Positions 36,795 through 47,787 of a DNA stretch of 64,000 bases are shown one piece after another. Origin of the DNA: Rheinheimera sp. GTDB lineage: Bacteria; Pseudomonadota; Gammaproteobacteria; Enterobacterales; Alteromonadaceae. The stretch is taken from positions 1 through 64,000 of the forward strand of contig DPJG01000025.1 of assembly GCA_003543135.1 (NCBI GenBank), in the 5' to 3' direction. Numbering within the stretch: the first letter of the stretch is position 1; every line of letters begins with the position of its first letter. Position numbers and translations under genes: made by a program. The notes under the pieces were generated by a model. The model worked only from the letters and a program-made list of their open reading frames with translations. It had not been told where the DNA came from and did not search any database.

Positions 36795-37703
36795 ATGCCG
36801 TACCGCCCCAAGTCAACACTGGAACAATGGCGCATTCTGCAAGCCGTGGTTGACGCCGGCGGTTACGCTCAGGCGGCCGAATTACTGAATAAAAGCCAGT
36901 CCAGCCTGAACCACGCAGTGGCAAAATTACAGTCCCAGCTCGGTGTTGAGCTGCTGCAGGTGATTGGCCGCAAAGCATTTTTAACTGAGGCCGGCGAAGT
37001 GATGCTGCGCCGCTCCCGCATTCTGACCGCACAGATTGAAGATTTGGAACTGCTCGCCGCCAGCATTGATATGGGCTGGGAGCCGGAGATCCGCATTGCG
37101 GTTGAGCTGGTGTACCCGAAAAAATATTTATATCAGGCGCTGGCAGAGTTTCACCCGCAAAGTCGCGGCAGTCGTATTCAGATCATCGACACCGTTATTA
37201 CCGGCACCACTGAAGTTATTCTGGAAGCAAAAGCAGATTTAGTTATAGCTGCAAGTGGTGTGATCCCTAAAGGTTATCTCGGAGAGCCGATTTGTGTGAC
37301 CCGGATGATCCCGGTGGTTGGCAAACAACATGTTCTTGCAGAACATCAGACGCTGGATCTGGATGAACTCAGTCAGCATCTGCAGATTGTGATCCGCGAT
37401 ACAGCCAGCAAACCGATGGACAATATTGGGGGTTGGCTCAAAGCGGAACAACGCTGGACCGTCAGCAACTTTTATGAAGCCATTGAAATTTTAAAAAGTG
37501 GCATCGGTTTTTGCTGGTTGCCGGCGCATTTAGTGCAAGATTTAACAGATTCAGGTGAGCTGAAAAGACTGCCGCTGAGTCAAAGTTCCGAGCGGCTGGT
37601 TCCCATGTCGCTGCTGACACCCAAAGAAGAAAAACTCGGTCCAGGCGGCCGGCAACTACGTCAGTTGCTGCTTGCTGTGCATGGCAAAGGCGGAAATCCA
37701 TGA
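36795..37703 (+). CDS. LysR-family transcriptional regulator
   Basis: 302 residues. The N-terminal winged helix-turn-helix (about 8-66) has AGGYAQAAELLNKSQSSLNHAVAKLQ, and the C-terminal periplasmic-binding-like effector domain runs from about 92 to 295. AAT AGGAAG lies upstream of the ATG. The start follows cmoB by 17 bp and the stop overlaps the next gene by 4 nt. The effector and targets cannot be inferred. The usual divergent target gene is absent, so it may act elsewhere. Confidence 0.92.
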   Translation: MPYRPKSTLEQWRILQAVVDAGGYAQAAELLNKSQSSLNHAVAKLQSQLGVELLQVIGRKAFLTEAGEVMLRRSRILTAQIEDLELLAASIDMGWEPEIRIAVELVYPKKYLYQALAEFHPQSRGSRIQIIDTVITGTTEVILEAKADLVIAASGVIPKGYLGEPICVTRMIPVVGKQHVLAEHQTLDLDELSQHLQIVIRDTASKPMDNIGGWLKAEQRWTVSNFYEAIEILKSGIGFCWLPAHLVQDLTDSGELKRLPLSQSSERLVPMSLLTPKEEKLGPGGRQLRQLLLAVHGKGGNP

Positions 37704-38113
37704 TGATCAATACTACTGAATTACAACAACTGATGCTCGACAGTGCCAGCGAAGCTGTGCAATACGCAGCAGAGCAACATCAGCAACACCTTGATTTCAG
37801 CAAAGAAAGCGTGCCTTTATTAGACACTATGCTGGTGAAATTACATCTGCAACACAAAAGGGAAGCCATCAGCAAAGAACATCTGTTTACCTTAAGCCAT
37901 TTATTCGGCGCTTATCTTGGGCAGATTTTCCAGCAAAAAGTGGGCGGCCAGTGGCAACAACTGCAGCTTGGCGACGACAATCCGGTGATTTGCCTCTGCC
38001 ACAACGGCAAGGAATTTCCATTTGCATCAGTCTGTTACAACAAGATTGTCAACGACGTAGCACTGAGTGTCGACGCTTATCTGACCCAGGCGCTTAATAA
38101 CGCCACTCAGTAA
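37700..38113 (+). CDS. Unknown 137-residue protein coupled to LysR gene
   Basis: The start codon overlaps the regulator's stop (ATGA). The protein is cytoplasmic, with no signal peptide. A conserved-looking C-terminal half reads LFGAYLGQIF, GGQWQQLQLGDDNPVICLCHNG and FPFASVCYNKIVND, similar in style to DUF3806-type small proteins, but I do not assign it firmly. Coupling suggests shared expression with the LysR regulator. Confidence 0.75.
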   Translation: MMINTTELQQLMLDSASEAVQYAAEQHQQHLDFSKESVPLLDTMLVKLHLQHKREAISKEHLFTLSHLFGAYLGQIFQQKVGGQWQQLQLGDDNPVICLCHNGKEFPFASVCYNKIVNDVALSVDAYLTQALNNATQ

Positions 38114-38227
38114 CAAAGCCGGGGAAAAATCAACAGCCCTTGCCATAATCCTTTTGTCTGAACGCAGAACAGGGTAAAATGCGCCGGATTTTTTACCCTG
38201 ACTTTATTTCAGCCATCGAGGATTACC

Positions 38228-39280
38228 GTGAGCGAGCAAAAAACTTCGTTAAGTTACAAAGACGCAGGCGTAGACATTGATGCCGGTGAGGCTTTGGTCG
38301 ACAGGATCAAAGGTGCCGTCAAACGTACGACCCGTAAAGAAGTGATTGGTGGTCTCGGTGGTTTTGGCGCTATGTGCCAGATCCCGGCTGGTTATAAAGA
38401 GCCGGTGTTAGTATCGGGCACAGATGGTGTTGGTACTAAATTGCGTCTGGCAATAGATTTAAACCGCCACGACAGCGTTGGTATTGATTTAGTGGCCATG
38501 TGTGTCAACGACATCGTAGTGCAAGGCGCTGAACCGTTGTTTTTCCTCGATTATTACGCCACAGGCAAACTGGATGTTGACGTTGCTGCCAGTGTAGTCA
38601 ATGGTATTGCCAATGGCTGTGAGCTGTCTGGTTGTGCGCTGGTGGGTGGTGAAACGGCCGAAATGCCGGGTATGTACCATGCCGGTGACTACGACATCGC
38701 AGGTTTTTGTGTAGGTGTGGTGGAAAAAGCTGACATTATTGACGGCTCTAAAGTAAAAGCCGGTGATCAGATCATCGCCCTCGCCTCTTCAGGCCCACAC
38801 TCCAATGGTTTTTCACTGATCCGCAAAATTATCGAAGTCAGTGGCCAGACACCAGACACTCTGCTTGAAGGCAAACCTCTGGCCGACCATTTAATGGCGC
38901 CAACCCGGATTTATGTAAAAAATCTGCTGAGCCTGATCAAAACTGTACCTGTTCATGCCTTATGCCATATCACCGGTGGTGGTTTCTGGGAAAATATTCC
39001 ACGGGTACTGCCGGCTAACACCAAAGCTGTCTGTAACGAGCAAAGTTACCAGTGGCCAGCTGTATTTAACTGGTTACAGCAGCAAGGTAATGTCACCCGT
39101 CATGAAATGTACCGCACCTTTAACTGTGGTGTTGGCATGATTGTGGTGGTCAGCCCGGACAACCTGAATGCAGCACTGAAATTTCTCAATGATGCCGGCG
39201 AAACCGCCTGGCACTTAGGTGAAATTCAGACCGCTGGCGAAGGCGAAGCTCAGGTCATTATTCCTGGTGTGAACGCTTAA
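38228..39280 (+). CDS. purM: Phosphoribosylformylglycinamidine cyclo-ligase
   Basis: 350 residues from a GTG start at 38228, preceded by GAGGA. PurM (AIR synthetase) closes the imidazole ring in purine synthesis. The characteristic blocks are [61 protein letters not shown] and [11 protein letters not shown]. It is followed 5 nt later by purN, the usual operon. Confidence 0.97.
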   Translation: MSEQKTSLSYKDAGVDIDAGEALVDRIKGAVKRTTRKEVIGGLGGFGAMCQIPAGYKEPVLVSGTDGVGTKLRLAIDLNRHDSVGIDLVAMCVNDIVVQGAEPLFFLDYYATGKLDVDVAASVVNGIANGCELSGCALVGGETAEMPGMYHAGDYDIAGFCVGVVEKADIIDGSKVKAGDQIIALASSGPHSNGFSLIRKIIEVSGQTPDTLLEGKPLADHLMAPTRIYVKNLLSLIKTVPVHALCHITGGGFWENIPRVLPANTKAVCNEQSYQWPAVFNWLQQQGNVTRHEMYRTFNCGVGMIVVVSPDNLNAALKFLNDAGETAWHLGEIQTAGEGEAQVIIPGVNA

Positions 39281-39285
39281 GCCTT

Positions 39286-39939
39286 ATGAAATCAATTGTT
39301 GTATTGATTTCCGGCAGCGGCTCTAACCTGCAAGCCATTCTGGATGCCTGCAAGACCGGCTTTATTGCCGGTCGTGTCAGCGCTGTAATTTCCAATAAAG
39401 CCGGGGTCTATGGCCTGGAGCGCGCGGCGGCTGCTGGTGTGAAAACATTGGTACTTGACCACAAAGCTTATGCCGACAGAACCAGCTACGACAAAGCGCT
39501 GATGGCGGCCATTGACGCCGAACAAGCGGATTTAGTGGTACTGGCTGGTTTTATGCGGATTTTAACACCGGAATTTGTCAGCCATTATCAGGGCCGGCTG
39601 TTAAATATTCATCCGTCGTTATTGCCCAAATATCAGGGTTTAAACACCCATCAGCGGGCTATTGACGCCGGCGATACCGAACATGGTTGCAGTGTGCACT
39701 TTGTTACGGCGGAGCTGGACGGTGGCCCTGTGGTATTGCAGGCCAAAGTACCAGTGTTCAGTGATGATGACGCAGCTGCAGTTGCCGAACGTGTGCACGA
39801 ACAGGAACACCGGATTTATCCCTTGGTAGTGCGTTGGTTTTGTCAGGACCGTTTACAACACCTTGCAGATAAGGCATTGTTAGACGGCCAGATTTTATCA
39901 GCTCACGGATACGCCGACGATGATGATGACAACGAATAA
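39286..39939 (+). CDS. purN: Phosphoribosylglycinamide formyltransferase
   Basis: 217 residues. The GAR transformylase signatures VLISGSGSNLQAILDAC, LVVLAGFMRILTPEFV, LLNIHPSLLPKYQGLNTHQRA (catalytic Asn-His) and GCSVHFVTAELDGGPVVLQ are all present, with the catalytic Asp in the last. It uses 10-formyl-THF. The gene overlaps the next one by 20 nt. Confidence 0.97.
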   Translation: MKSIVVLISGSGSNLQAILDACKTGFIAGRVSAVISNKAGVYGLERAAAAGVKTLVLDHKAYADRTSYDKALMAAIDAEQADLVVLAGFMRILTPEFVSHYQGRLLNIHPSLLPKYQGLNTHQRAIDAGDTEHGCSVHFVTAELDGGPVVLQAKVPVFSDDDAAAVAERVHEQEHRIYPLVVRWFCQDRLQHLADKALLDGQILSAHGYADDDDDNE

Positions 39940-40708
39940 AAAATGGCGCCTGTCGGCGTCTTTTTTTTGCCTGACTGCTTTTTTCCTCACCCCGGTTTTC
40001 CTGACCACATTCAGCGCCAATAGCCAGGCAGTGGTAATGGAAGAACAGGTATCGCCTGCCAGCGACAAAGCTGCGCTGCAACCATTTGAAGCCAAATATC
40101 TGATTTACCGCTCCGGCAAGCAACATGGCGAAGCCAGCCGTTATCTGCAAACGGACGGTCAGAGCTATGAACTGGGTTATCACAGCAAAATCAGCTGGCT
40201 GATTTTTAGTGATGAACGCAATGAACGTTCACGTTTTTATTTGCAGGATGGCCGCATTAAACCCACCCAGTACCTGATGAAGAGATCCGGCACCGGGCCA
40301 AGCCGTCATTATGAGCTGAATCTGGATTGGGCCGGCAAAAGCCTGAAGGTTGATAAAAACCAAAAACTGAAAAAAGTGAATTGGAACGACAACTGGCTGG
40401 ATTTACTCAGTTTTCATAGCCAAATTGTGTTGGATCTGAAGGCCGGTAAAACAGATTTTGTGTACGACGTATTAAACCGCCACGGCGAAACCCGCAATTA
40501 CAAATATAAAGTAGCCACTGAAGAGTGGTTGTCTTTGCCATTTGGCAAAATTAAAGCCATCCGCATTGAACGTTACGGCCAGAGTCCGGATAAACAGGTG
40601 TATGCCTGGGTTGCGCCTGAACTGGATTATTTATTGGTGCGGTTATGGCAATCAGAAGACAACGTAGAGCAGTTTGACGTGCAGCTGCAAAGTTACCAAC
40701 CTAAATAA
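39920..40708 (+). CDS. DUF3108 exported protein
   Basis: 262 residues, with alternative ATGs at 39923 and 39926; the start lies inside the end of purN. A signal peptide (about 1-38) with hydrophobic LSASFFCLTAFFLTPVFLTTFSA is followed by a DUF3108 domain (about 55-260): FEAKYLIYRSGKQHGEASRYL, YELGYHSKISWLIFSDERNE, and WLSLPFGKIKAIRIER near the end. The family is periplasmic or outer-membrane associated and of unknown function. It commonly follows purN in related gammaproteobacteria. Confidence 0.9.
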   Translation: MMMTTNKKWRLSASFFCLTAFFLTPVFLTTFSANSQAVVMEEQVSPASDKAALQPFEAKYLIYRSGKQHGEASRYLQTDGQSYELGYHSKISWLIFSDERNERSRFYLQDGRIKPTQYLMKRSGTGPSRHYELNLDWAGKSLKVDKNQKLKKVNWNDNWLDLLSFHSQIVLDLKAGKTDFVYDVLNRHGETRNYKYKVATEEWLSLPFGKIKAIRIERYGQSPDKQVYAWVAPELDYLLVRLWQSEDNVEQFDVQLQSYQPK

Positions 40709-40763
40709 AGCTATTGTTATCAAGGGCTGCTGTCTGGCAGCCCTACACCTTTAACACTTAACG

Positions 40764-41534
40764 CTATAGCGGCATCAGCTCTCCAGCTTTAAATAAACAA
40801 GCCTGCCCAGGCGTCATCGCCCGCCAGCTTTCATTGGATGTCAGCGGCAACGTAGCCACTATAGTCACCACATCGTTGGGAGTGGTTTCACGGCTAAAAT
40901 CAATATCCACATCCACATCAGATAAACAGGCTTTACCAAAAGGCGCACGCCTGGTGATCCAGTGCAATTTGGTGCTGCAATAACAAAACAGATAATCACC
41001 GTCCGACAACAACAGGTTAAACACCCCGAGCTGACGCAGGCCATGGCTTAATTTCAGCAAATAGCGAAACAGCTGCTTTTTGCTTTTTGGGCCATTGGGG
41101 TATTTATCAGCAAGGGCAGAAAGCAGATAACAAAAAGCCTGTTCGCTGTCGGTCGTGCCAACAGGTTTAAAACGGCCAACCGGCAGTGTTTTATAGTCTT
41201 TGAGCTGGCCATTATGGGCATAAGTCCAGTAGCGCCCCCATAACTCCCGGGTAAAAGGATGGGTGTTTTCCAGCGCGACGCGGCCGCGATTGGCCTGACG
41301 CACGTGTCCCACCACCACATTACTTTTGATCGGATAGTCACTGACGAGCCGCGCCACTTCAGACTGATGACTGGCCTGTGCATCTTTAAAAGTCGACACC
41401 CCTTTCCCCTGATAAAAAGCGATGCCCCAGCCATCTTTATGTGGGCCTGTGTTGCCGCCCCGCTCTTTTAAACCTTTAAAACTAAAACAAATATCTGTCG
41501 GTACATTGGCCGACATGCCAAGCAGTTCACACAT
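40764..41534 (-). CDS. YafJ-like class II glutamine amidotransferase
   Basis: 256 residues. Cys2 after removal of Met (MCELLGMSANVPTD) is the predicted N-terminal nucleophile. GNTGPHKDGWGIAFY, GHVRQANRGRVALENTHPF and WTYAHNGQL match the Ntn-type glutaminase fold of the YafJ/GATase family. No synthase domain is attached, so its acceptor is unknown. It is monocistronic and convergent with the DUF3108 gene. Confidence 0.9.
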   Translation of the reverse strand: MCELLGMSANVPTDICFSFKGLKERGGNTGPHKDGWGIAFYQGKGVSTFKDAQASHQSEVARLVSDYPIKSNVVVGHVRQANRGRVALENTHPFTRELWGRYWTYAHNGQLKDYKTLPVGRFKPVGTTDSEQAFCYLLSALADKYPNGPKSKKQLFRYLLKLSHGLRQLGVFNLLLSDGDYLFCYCSTKLHWITRRAPFGKACLSDVDVDIDFSRETTPNDVVTIVATLPLTSNESWRAMTPGQACLFKAGELMPL

Positions 41535-41735
41535 AACGGTTCTGGATTCTGGTTATCACCTGAAGATGGTGCGAGGTTAGCAGCACAACCCCTGCCTAAA
41601 CAACCCAAAGCAGGAAGCCAGCGGCAGAAAAAACCTGCTTACGGTGCTATCCGCATAAGTTGACAGCAGATCAACTAGACTGACAAAGGAATCACTTGCA
41701 TCTTGCGCCGAACCACTTTACCCTTAGCCAGTTAG

Positions 41736-41746
41736 TGGTCAGACCT
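41736..41746 (+). promoter_or_regulatory. FadR-like operator upstream of fadE
   Basis: TGGTCAGACCT matches the core of the FadR consensus (CTGGTCNGACCAG), a near-perfect dyad, 18 bp upstream of the fadE start. FadR represses fadE in E. coli when long-chain acyl-CoA is low; the same control is inferred here. No fadR gene is in the window. Confidence 0.55.
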
Positions 41747-41763
41747 CTTATCTGGAGAAACAT

Positions 41764-44226
41764 ATGGATTTATTACTCTTTATCATCGGCTTGCTGTTGG
41801 CAATCGGTGTACTGGCCTATCACAGAGCCAGTTTAACTCTGTTTACGGCCGCTATTGCGGTTATCCTTGCCGTTGGTACTGTCAGTGATACAGTCGGCTT
41901 GATCAGCTGGATTATTTTTGTGGCCATAGCGCTGCCGCTGAATATTGCCAGCATCCGTCAGCAACATATCACCAAACCTTTGCTGAAACTGTACCGCAAA
42001 ATTATGCCGGAAATGTCGACTACGGAAAAAGAAGCCATCGATGCCGGTACCACCTGGTGGGAAGGCGATTTATTCCGTGGCAACCCGGACTGGCACAAGC
42101 TGCATAATTTCCCAAAACCACGCTTAAGTGCAGAAGAGCAGGCATTTTTAGACGGCCCGGTTGAAACTGTATTACGGATGGTTGATGACTGGCATACCAC
42201 GCATGAGCGTGCTGATTTATCTCCGGAAGTTTACCAATACTTAAAAGATCACGGTTTCTTTGCCATGATCATCAAAAAACAGTACGGTGGTTTAGAGTTT
42301 TCTGCTTTTGCCCAGTCCTGTGTACTGCAAAAATTAACCAGTAAAAGCATGGTGTTATCCAGCATCGTTGGTGTACCTAACTCGTTAGGCCCTGGTGAAT
42401 TATTGCAACACTATGGCACCAAAGAGCAGCAGGACTATTACCTGCCACGCCTGGCCAAAGGTCTGGAAGTTCCTTGTTTTGCTTTAACTTCACCGGAAGC
42501 CGGTTCTGATGCTGGCGCTATTCCGGATTTTGGTATTGTTTGTAAAGGTGAGTGGCAGGGCAAAGAAGTGCTGGGTATGCGCTTAACCTGGAACAAACGT
42601 TATATCACACTGGCTCCTATCGCTACTGTGCTGGGCCTTGCTTTTAAATTGCAGGACCCGGAAAAATTACTCGGTGATAAAGAAGATTTAGGTATTACCT
42701 GTGCCCTGATCCCAACAGATACACCAGGTGTCAAAATTGGCCGTCGTCACTTCCCGCTGAACGTGCCTTTCCAGAATGGTCCAACACAGGGCGACAATAT
42801 TTTTGTGCCGCTGGACTTTATTATCGGTGGTCCAAAAATGGCCGGTCAGGGCTGGCGTATGCTGGTGGAATGTTTATCAGTAGGCCGTGCTATCACCCTG
42901 CCGTCTAACAGCACAGGTGGTATTAAAGCTGTGGCTATGGCCACAGGTGCTTATGCCCGTATCCGTCGTCAGTTCAAACTGCCAATCGGCAAAATGGAAG
43001 GTGTGGAAGAAGCAATGGCCCGTATTGGCGGTTATGCCTATATGGCCGATGCGTCAACCACCATGTCGGTGGGTTCTATCGATCTTGGTGAAAAACCTTC
43101 TGTGATTTCTGCCATTACCAAATACCATATGACAGAGCGTATGCGTCAGGCCATCATCGATGCGATGGATATTCATGGTGGTAAAGGCATCTGTATGGGC
43201 CCGAACAACTATTTAGCCCGTGGATATCAGGGTGCGCCTGTTGCTATTACGGTAGAAGGTGCCAATATTCTGACCCGCAATATGATTATCTACGGTCAGG
43301 GCGCGATTCGTTGCCATCCTTATGTACTGGCTGAATTACAGGCGGCACAACTGGAAGACGAACGTGCAGCAGTTACCGCCTTTGATCGTGCCCTCTTTGG
43401 CCATATCGGTTTTAGTATCAGTAACTTCTTCCGTACTTTCTGGTTGTCGTTCACCAACGCTGCCTTATCGCATGCGCCGGTGAAAGATGAAACAGCCCGT
43501 TACTACAAGCAGATGAACCGCTTCAGTGCTGCTCTGGCACTGATGTCTGATATTGCCATGGCAACTTTAGGCGGAGATTTAAAACGTCGTGAACGTATTT
43601 CTGCCCGTTTAGGTGATATTTTGTCGATGCTGTATATCACCTCAACAGTACTGAAAAAATACAACGACGAAGGTCGTCAGGTGCAGGATTTACCACTGGT
43701 ACAGTGGGCCTGTGAAGACAACCTGGCCAAAGCCCAGCTGGCACTGGACGAGTTATTTGATAACTTCCCAAGCCGTGCTGTAGCAGTGGTATTAAAACGT
43801 GTGGTGTTCCCATGGGGCCGCACTTTACGCCGCCCAACTGATGTACTGGATCACAAAGTTGCCCGCATTATGCAAACACCTTGTGAAGCCCGTTCACGTC
43901 TTGGCAGCCATCTGTACCTGACACAAGAGCCGAACAACCAGTTAGGTCTGGTTGAAAAAGCGCTGGCTGACATTCTGGCCGCCGAGCCACTGTTTGATAA
44001 AGTAGTGCATGCCGCCAACAAACGTCTGCCTTTCTACCGTTTAGGTGAAGTGGCTGATTTAGGCCTGGAACTGGGTGTGTTAAGTCAGGCTGAAGCCGAA
44101 AAACTGCGGGTTGCTGAAGCTGGTCGTTTACATGTGATTAACGTAGATGACTTTGATCCTCTGGACTTAGCTGCCGATAAATCCTTGTTTAACAACACTG
44201 CTGCTAAACCAGAGCAGGCAGCTTAA
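41764..44226 (+). CDS. fadE: Acyl-CoA dehydrogenase FadE
   Basis: 820 residues. Two or three N-terminal hydrophobic segments (about 1-62) anchor it to the membrane, as in E. coli FadE (814). The acyl-CoA dehydrogenase domain follows with [17 protein letters not shown] (FAD/substrate site), [27 protein letters not shown] and [21 protein letters not shown], then a DUF1974 C-terminal domain. It catalyses the first step of fatty acid beta-oxidation. TCTGGAGAAAC precedes the ATG, with a FadR-like box just upstream. Confidence 0.96.
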   Translation: MDLLLFIIGLLLAIGVLAYHRASLTLFTAAIAVILAVGTVSDTVGLISWIIFVAIALPLNIASIRQQHITKPLLKLYRKIMPEMSTTEKEAIDAGTTWWEGDLFRGNPDWHKLHNFPKPRLSAEEQAFLDGPVETVLRMVDDWHTTHERADLSPEVYQYLKDHGFFAMIIKKQYGGLEFSAFAQSCVLQKLTSKSMVLSSIVGVPNSLGPGELLQHYGTKEQQDYYLPRLAKGLEVPCFALTSPEAGSDAGAIPDFGIVCKGEWQGKEVLGMRLTWNKRYITLAPIATVLGLAFKLQDPEKLLGDKEDLGITCALIPTDTPGVKIGRRHFPLNVPFQNGPTQGDNIFVPLDFIIGGPKMAGQGWRMLVECLSVGRAITLPSNSTGGIKAVAMATGAYARIRRQFKLPIGKMEGVEEAMARIGGYAYMADASTTMSVGSIDLGEKPSVISAITKYHMTERMRQAIIDAMDIHGGKGICMGPNNYLARGYQGAPVAITVEGANILTRNMIIYGQGAIRCHPYVLAELQAAQLEDERAAVTAFDRALFGHIGFSISNFFRTFWLSFTNAALSHAPVKDETARYYKQMNRFSAALALMSDIAMATLGGDLKRRERISARLGDILSMLYITSTVLKKYNDEGRQVQDLPLVQWACEDNLAKAQLALDELFDNFPSRAVAVVLKRVVFPWGRTLRRPTDVLDHKVARIMQTPCEARSRLGSHLYLTQEPNNQLGLVEKALADILAAEPLFDKVVHAANKRLPFYRLGEVADLGLELGVLSQAEAEKLRVAEAGRLHVINVDDFDPLDLAADKSLFNNTAAKPEQAA

Positions 44227-44295
44227 ACACCATGTCAAAGGCACTGCTGTTCAGAGTTTGCAGCTGAACCCAGCGCTTGAATAAGCAAAGTAAAC

Positions 44296-44326
44296 AACGC
44301 CGGCGATATGCCGGCGTTGTTGTTTT
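44296..44326 (+). terminator. Rho-independent terminator of fadE
   Basis: A perfect 9-bp stem AACGCCGGC/GCCGGCGTT with a 5-nt loop, followed by a T-rich tail (GTTGTTTT), 70 bp past the fadE stop. Confidence 0.85.
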
Positions 44327-44462
44327 AAGGCCCGGCAAACTGCCTGTCCTGATGTTCTGCCAAAGCAATACAATCACCTGCCAAAAACCTTGCTGCCAAC
44401 TTGCCCTGCCCTGCAATCGCCATCTATGCTGTTACCAAAGTCACGACAAGGAGCGTCCAGTT

Positions 44463-44801
44463 ATGTGGTTTTCATGGCTGAAAAAAACACCTGTGTACCA
44501 AATGCACCTAAATGGCAACAACATTCCGGTACGCCAAGGGCAAAGCCTGCTGCAGGCTGCGCTTGAACACAACATCCATATTCAATCCGGATGCAAGGTT
44601 GGCAACTGTGGTTTATGCAAATGCCGGCTGCTGGCAGGCAGTGTGCAACCCCTGCCCGATGCTGACAATGCAGCACTGAACGCAACAGAGCAAAATTCCG
44701 GCCTGATCCTGGCTTGCCAGAACACGGCGCAAAGTAATTTGTGGTTAGAAATTGCTGAAACAAAAAGACAAAAACGAAACAGAGATGAGCAGCTGGCTTA
44801 A
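44463..44801 (+). CDS. Small 2Fe-2S ferredoxin-like protein
   Basis: 112 residues from ATG 44463 with AAGGAGC upstream; the longer open frame to 44277 runs through the fadE terminator. The plant-type 2Fe-2S ligands are SGCKVGNCGLCKC (C-x4-C-x2-C) and a later LACQ. The N-terminal beta-grasp reads VYQMHLNGNNIPVRQGQSLLQAALEHNI. The partner is unknown. It is monocistronic; related proteins are found as stand-alone electron carriers or fused to reductases. Confidence 0.88.
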   Translation: MWFSWLKKTPVYQMHLNGNNIPVRQGQSLLQAALEHNIHIQSGCKVGNCGLCKCRLLAGSVQPLPDADNAALNATEQNSGLILACQNTAQSNLWLEIAETKRQKRNRDEQLA

Positions 44802-44904
44802 ATAAGTAATTACGTTGACTAAACAGCCAGAGATGTTGTTGATTTAGTGATTTGGAGACTTCGGGACAATTCTGAATAACTGAGGAAATCAAAGCGTTGG
44901 GAAA

Positions 44905-44981
44905 TGGTCGGTGATGCAAGATTCGAACTTGCGACCCCTTGGACCCAAACCAAGTGCGCTACCAAGCTGCGCTAATCACCG
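44905..44981 (-). tRNA. tRNA-Pro (TGG anticodon)
   Basis: A 77-nt cloverleaf on the minus strand: acceptor CGGTGAT/ATCACCG, D-arm AGCGCAGCTTGGTAGCGC, anticodon loop TTTGGGT (TGG), T-loop AGTTCGAATCT, and encoded CCA at 44907-44905. It closely resembles E. coli tRNA-Pro(TGG). Confidence 0.97.
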
Positions 44982-45223
44982 ACATCGTTACACTACTGCA
45001 ACGGGGCGCAATATTACAACCCGACCCCGAATGCGTCAAACGTTTTTTTTGCCAATAAATTCGTTTGCTTATATTTTGAACCTTTCGCCACTTTTTTGCT
45101 GATAAAGCCAGCAATTTCACTGATTTCAAGCGAATAGGACACAAATAAATCTTTGCGCTTGGCGCATTTGACGCTGCTGTGAGAAAATACGGCAACTTTT
45201 AAAAGCTGGATCAGAGGCGCTCA

Positions 45224-46084
45224 ATGGCAGCACAAATTATTGATGGCAAAGCCGTCGCTCAGGCGACAAGGGGACAGGTAGCAATCCGGGTACAACAAAG
45301 GTTGGCAGCAGGTAAAAGGGCGCCAGGTTTAGCCGTAGTACTGGTGGGTGCTGATCCCGCTTCTCAGGTCTATGTAGGCAGTAAACGCAAAGCCTGTGAA
45401 GAAGTTGGTTTTGTATCTTTTTCATATGATTTGCCCGCTGACACCAAACAACAACAATTAATCGACCTGATTGACCAGCTCAACGCCGACACCGCAGTCG
45501 ATGGTATTCTGGTGCAACTGCCCTTACCTGCTGGTTTAGACTCCTCTGCTATTCTGGAACGCATTAATCCACTGAAAGATGTTGATGGCTTCCATCCTTA
45601 CAATATCGGCCGTTTAGCGCAGCGTATGCCTGCCCTGCGCCCTTGCACGCCTAAAGGCATTATCAAGCTGCTGCAAAGCACTGGTGTGCAAATCCGGGGC
45701 ATGGATGCAGTAGTAGTTGGTGCTTCTAACATCGTTGGCCGCCCAATGGCGCTGGAACTGCTACTGGCAGGCTGCACTACCACGGTTTGTCATAAGTTCA
45801 CTAAAAATCTGGAACAACAGGTGCGCCGTGCCGATTTATTGGTGGTTGCTGTAGGTAAACCTGAATTTATTCCCGGTGATTGGGTAAAACCTGGAGCTCT
45901 GGTCATAGACGTGGGCATTAACCGGCTGGACTCAGGTAAGCTGGTGGGTGATGTGGAATTTGATAAAGCTGTGGAACACGCCCGTTTTATTACGCCAGTG
46001 CCTGGTGGTGTTGGCCCTATGACAGTGGCCTGCTTAATTGAAAATACGCTGGAAGCCTGTGAGCAATTTCACGATTTAGTTTAA
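45224..46084 (+). CDS. folD: Methylenetetrahydrofolate dehydrogenase/cyclohydrolase
   Basis: 286 residues. FolD signatures [21 protein letters not shown] (catalytic-lysine region), [39 protein letters not shown] and [15 protein letters not shown] are all present. It interconverts 5,10-methylene-, methenyl- and 10-formyl-THF, supplying PurN among others. It lies between tRNA-Pro and cysS, with which it is convergent. Confidence 0.97.
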   Translation: MAAQIIDGKAVAQATRGQVAIRVQQRLAAGKRAPGLAVVLVGADPASQVYVGSKRKACEEVGFVSFSYDLPADTKQQQLIDLIDQLNADTAVDGILVQLPLPAGLDSSAILERINPLKDVDGFHPYNIGRLAQRMPALRPCTPKGIIKLLQSTGVQIRGMDAVVVGASNIVGRPMALELLLAGCTTTVCHKFTKNLEQQVRRADLLVVAVGKPEFIPGDWVKPGALVIDVGINRLDSGKLVGDVEFDKAVEHARFITPVPGGVGPMTVACLIENTLEACEQFHDLV

Positions 46085-46179
46085 ACACTTAGCAGCGGCC
46101 AGCAGCCTTTGATGCTGGTTAAACTGAACTTTCAGTTTAACTCAGCGCAGAAACACCAGAAAACGCTGTTCCCGGCCAT

Positions 46180-46208
46180 AAAAAACGCGACTTGAAGTCG
46201 CGTTTTTT
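46180..46208. terminator. Bidirectional terminator between folD and cysS
   Basis: AAAAAACGCGAC-TTGAA-GTCGCGTTTTTT: a long perfect stem with an A-run and a T-run, placed between two convergent genes, so it can stop both. Confidence 0.92.
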
Positions 46209-46239
46209 ATGGTTTAGATCAGACAAACGATAACGGCGA

Positions 46240-47619
46240 TTAACCGCGGCGCCAGCTGGTCACACCATTTTTATCTTCCACAATAATACCTTTAGCCGTT
46301 AAAGCAGCCCGCGCTGCATCCGCTGCAGCCCAGTCTTTATTGGCTCTGGCTTCATTACGCTGTGCAATCAGCGCTTCAATTTCAGCCACGTCATCATCAG
46401 AGCCACCGGCCTGCAGGAAAGCTTCGGCGTCCCCTTGTAAAATACCCAGCACTTCACCAAGTTTGACCAAAATGGCTGCAAGCTCAGCTGCTTTTTGTGC
46501 GTTTTGCTCTTTTTCCTTATTAATATCACGCGCCAGTTCAAATAACACCGGCAAAGCGAGTGCGGTATTAAAGTCATCGTCCATCGCCTGTTTAAACTGC
46601 GCCACATAACTGTTATCCAGCGACACTTCTGCAGCTGGTGTGACGCCACGCAGCGCCGTGTATAAACGGCCTAAGGCCGCATGCGCCTGTTGCAGGTTTT
46701 CCGCCGAATAGTTCAGCTGGCTGCGATAATGGCTGGAGATCAGGAAATACCGCACCGACTCCCTGTTGTATTCATTTAATACATCTTTGACGGTGAAAAA
46801 GTTGCCCAGCGATTTGGACATTTTTTCTTTATCGACCTGCACCATACCTGTGTGGATCCAGGTATTCACATAAGGGGTGTCATGGGCACAGCAAGATTGC
46901 GCAATTTCGTTTTCGTGGTGCGGAAACTGTAAGTCAGAGCCACCACCGTGAATATCAAAATGATTGCCCAGATGTTTGGCACTCATGGCAGAACATTCAA
47001 TATGCCAGCCCGGACGGCCTGCACCCCATGGCGACTGCCAGCTTGGTTCACCTGGCTTGGCCATTTTCCAGAGCACAAAGTCCAGTGGGTCATCCTTGGC
47101 CTGATCAATTTCTACTCTGGCGCCCGCTTGCAGCATGTCAAGGTTTTGCTGGCTCAGTTTGCCGTATTGCGGATAAGTACTGACATCAAACAACACATCA
47201 CCGTCGGCGGCGATATAAGCATGTTTTTTCGCCAGCAAAGTCTGAATTAATTCAATAATTTCGGACATATGTGTTGTTACACGGGGCTCAATATCGGCCG
47301 GCAGCAGGTTTAAGGCTTTAAAATCTGCGTGCATAGCTTCAGTGTAACGGGCGGTTAATGCATCACAACTTTCACCATTTTCATTGGCACGTTTGATAAT
47401 TTTGTCATCAACGTCGGTGATATTGCGGACATAAGTGACGTCATAACCGGAAAAACGCAAATAGCGGTTCATCACGTCAAAAGCTACATAAGTACGGGCG
47501 TGCCCCACGTGACAGAAATCATAAATGGTAATACCACAGACATAGAGGCCCACTTTGCCGGGTTGCCTTGGCACAAAAGTCTCTTTTTGGCGGCTCAGGG
47601 TATTATAAATCTGTAACAT
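46240..47619 (-). CDS. cysS: Cysteinyl-tRNA synthetase
   Basis: 459 residues, a class I synthetase. [20 protein letters not shown] holds the zinc Cys and the HIGH-type motif (HVGH). [18 protein letters not shown] adds further zinc ligands, and [10 protein letters not shown] is KMSKS. The C-terminal DALR-type helical domain and [18 protein letters not shown] tail follow. Length and order are normal. It is monocistronic. Confidence 0.97.
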   Translation of the reverse strand: MLQIYNTLSRQKETFVPRQPGKVGLYVCGITIYDFCHVGHARTYVAFDVMNRYLRFSGYDVTYVRNITDVDDKIIKRANENGESCDALTARYTEAMHADFKALNLLPADIEPRVTTHMSEIIELIQTLLAKKHAYIAADGDVLFDVSTYPQYGKLSQQNLDMLQAGARVEIDQAKDDPLDFVLWKMAKPGEPSWQSPWGAGRPGWHIECSAMSAKHLGNHFDIHGGGSDLQFPHHENEIAQSCCAHDTPYVNTWIHTGMVQVDKEKMSKSLGNFFTVKDVLNEYNRESVRYFLISSHYRSQLNYSAENLQQAHAALGRLYTALRGVTPAAEVSLDNSYVAQFKQAMDDDFNTALALPVLFELARDINKEKEQNAQKAAELAAILVKLGEVLGILQGDAEAFLQAGGSDDDVAEIEALIAQRNEARANKDWAAADAARAALTAKGIIVEDKNGVTSWRRG

Positions 47620-47787
47620 GGGTTTCCTCTGATAAAAATGCTTGCGGCGAAAGGGTGATAGTGTAACACCGGATCTATAGCGCGGCTACGGCCGGCAAGC
47701 CCAATTACAGTGCCTTTGGCTTTGTGTTCAGTCACTTCTGCGTTAAACTAGCGCCACTTTTTACTCTCTCAATTCAGAGGACATTCC

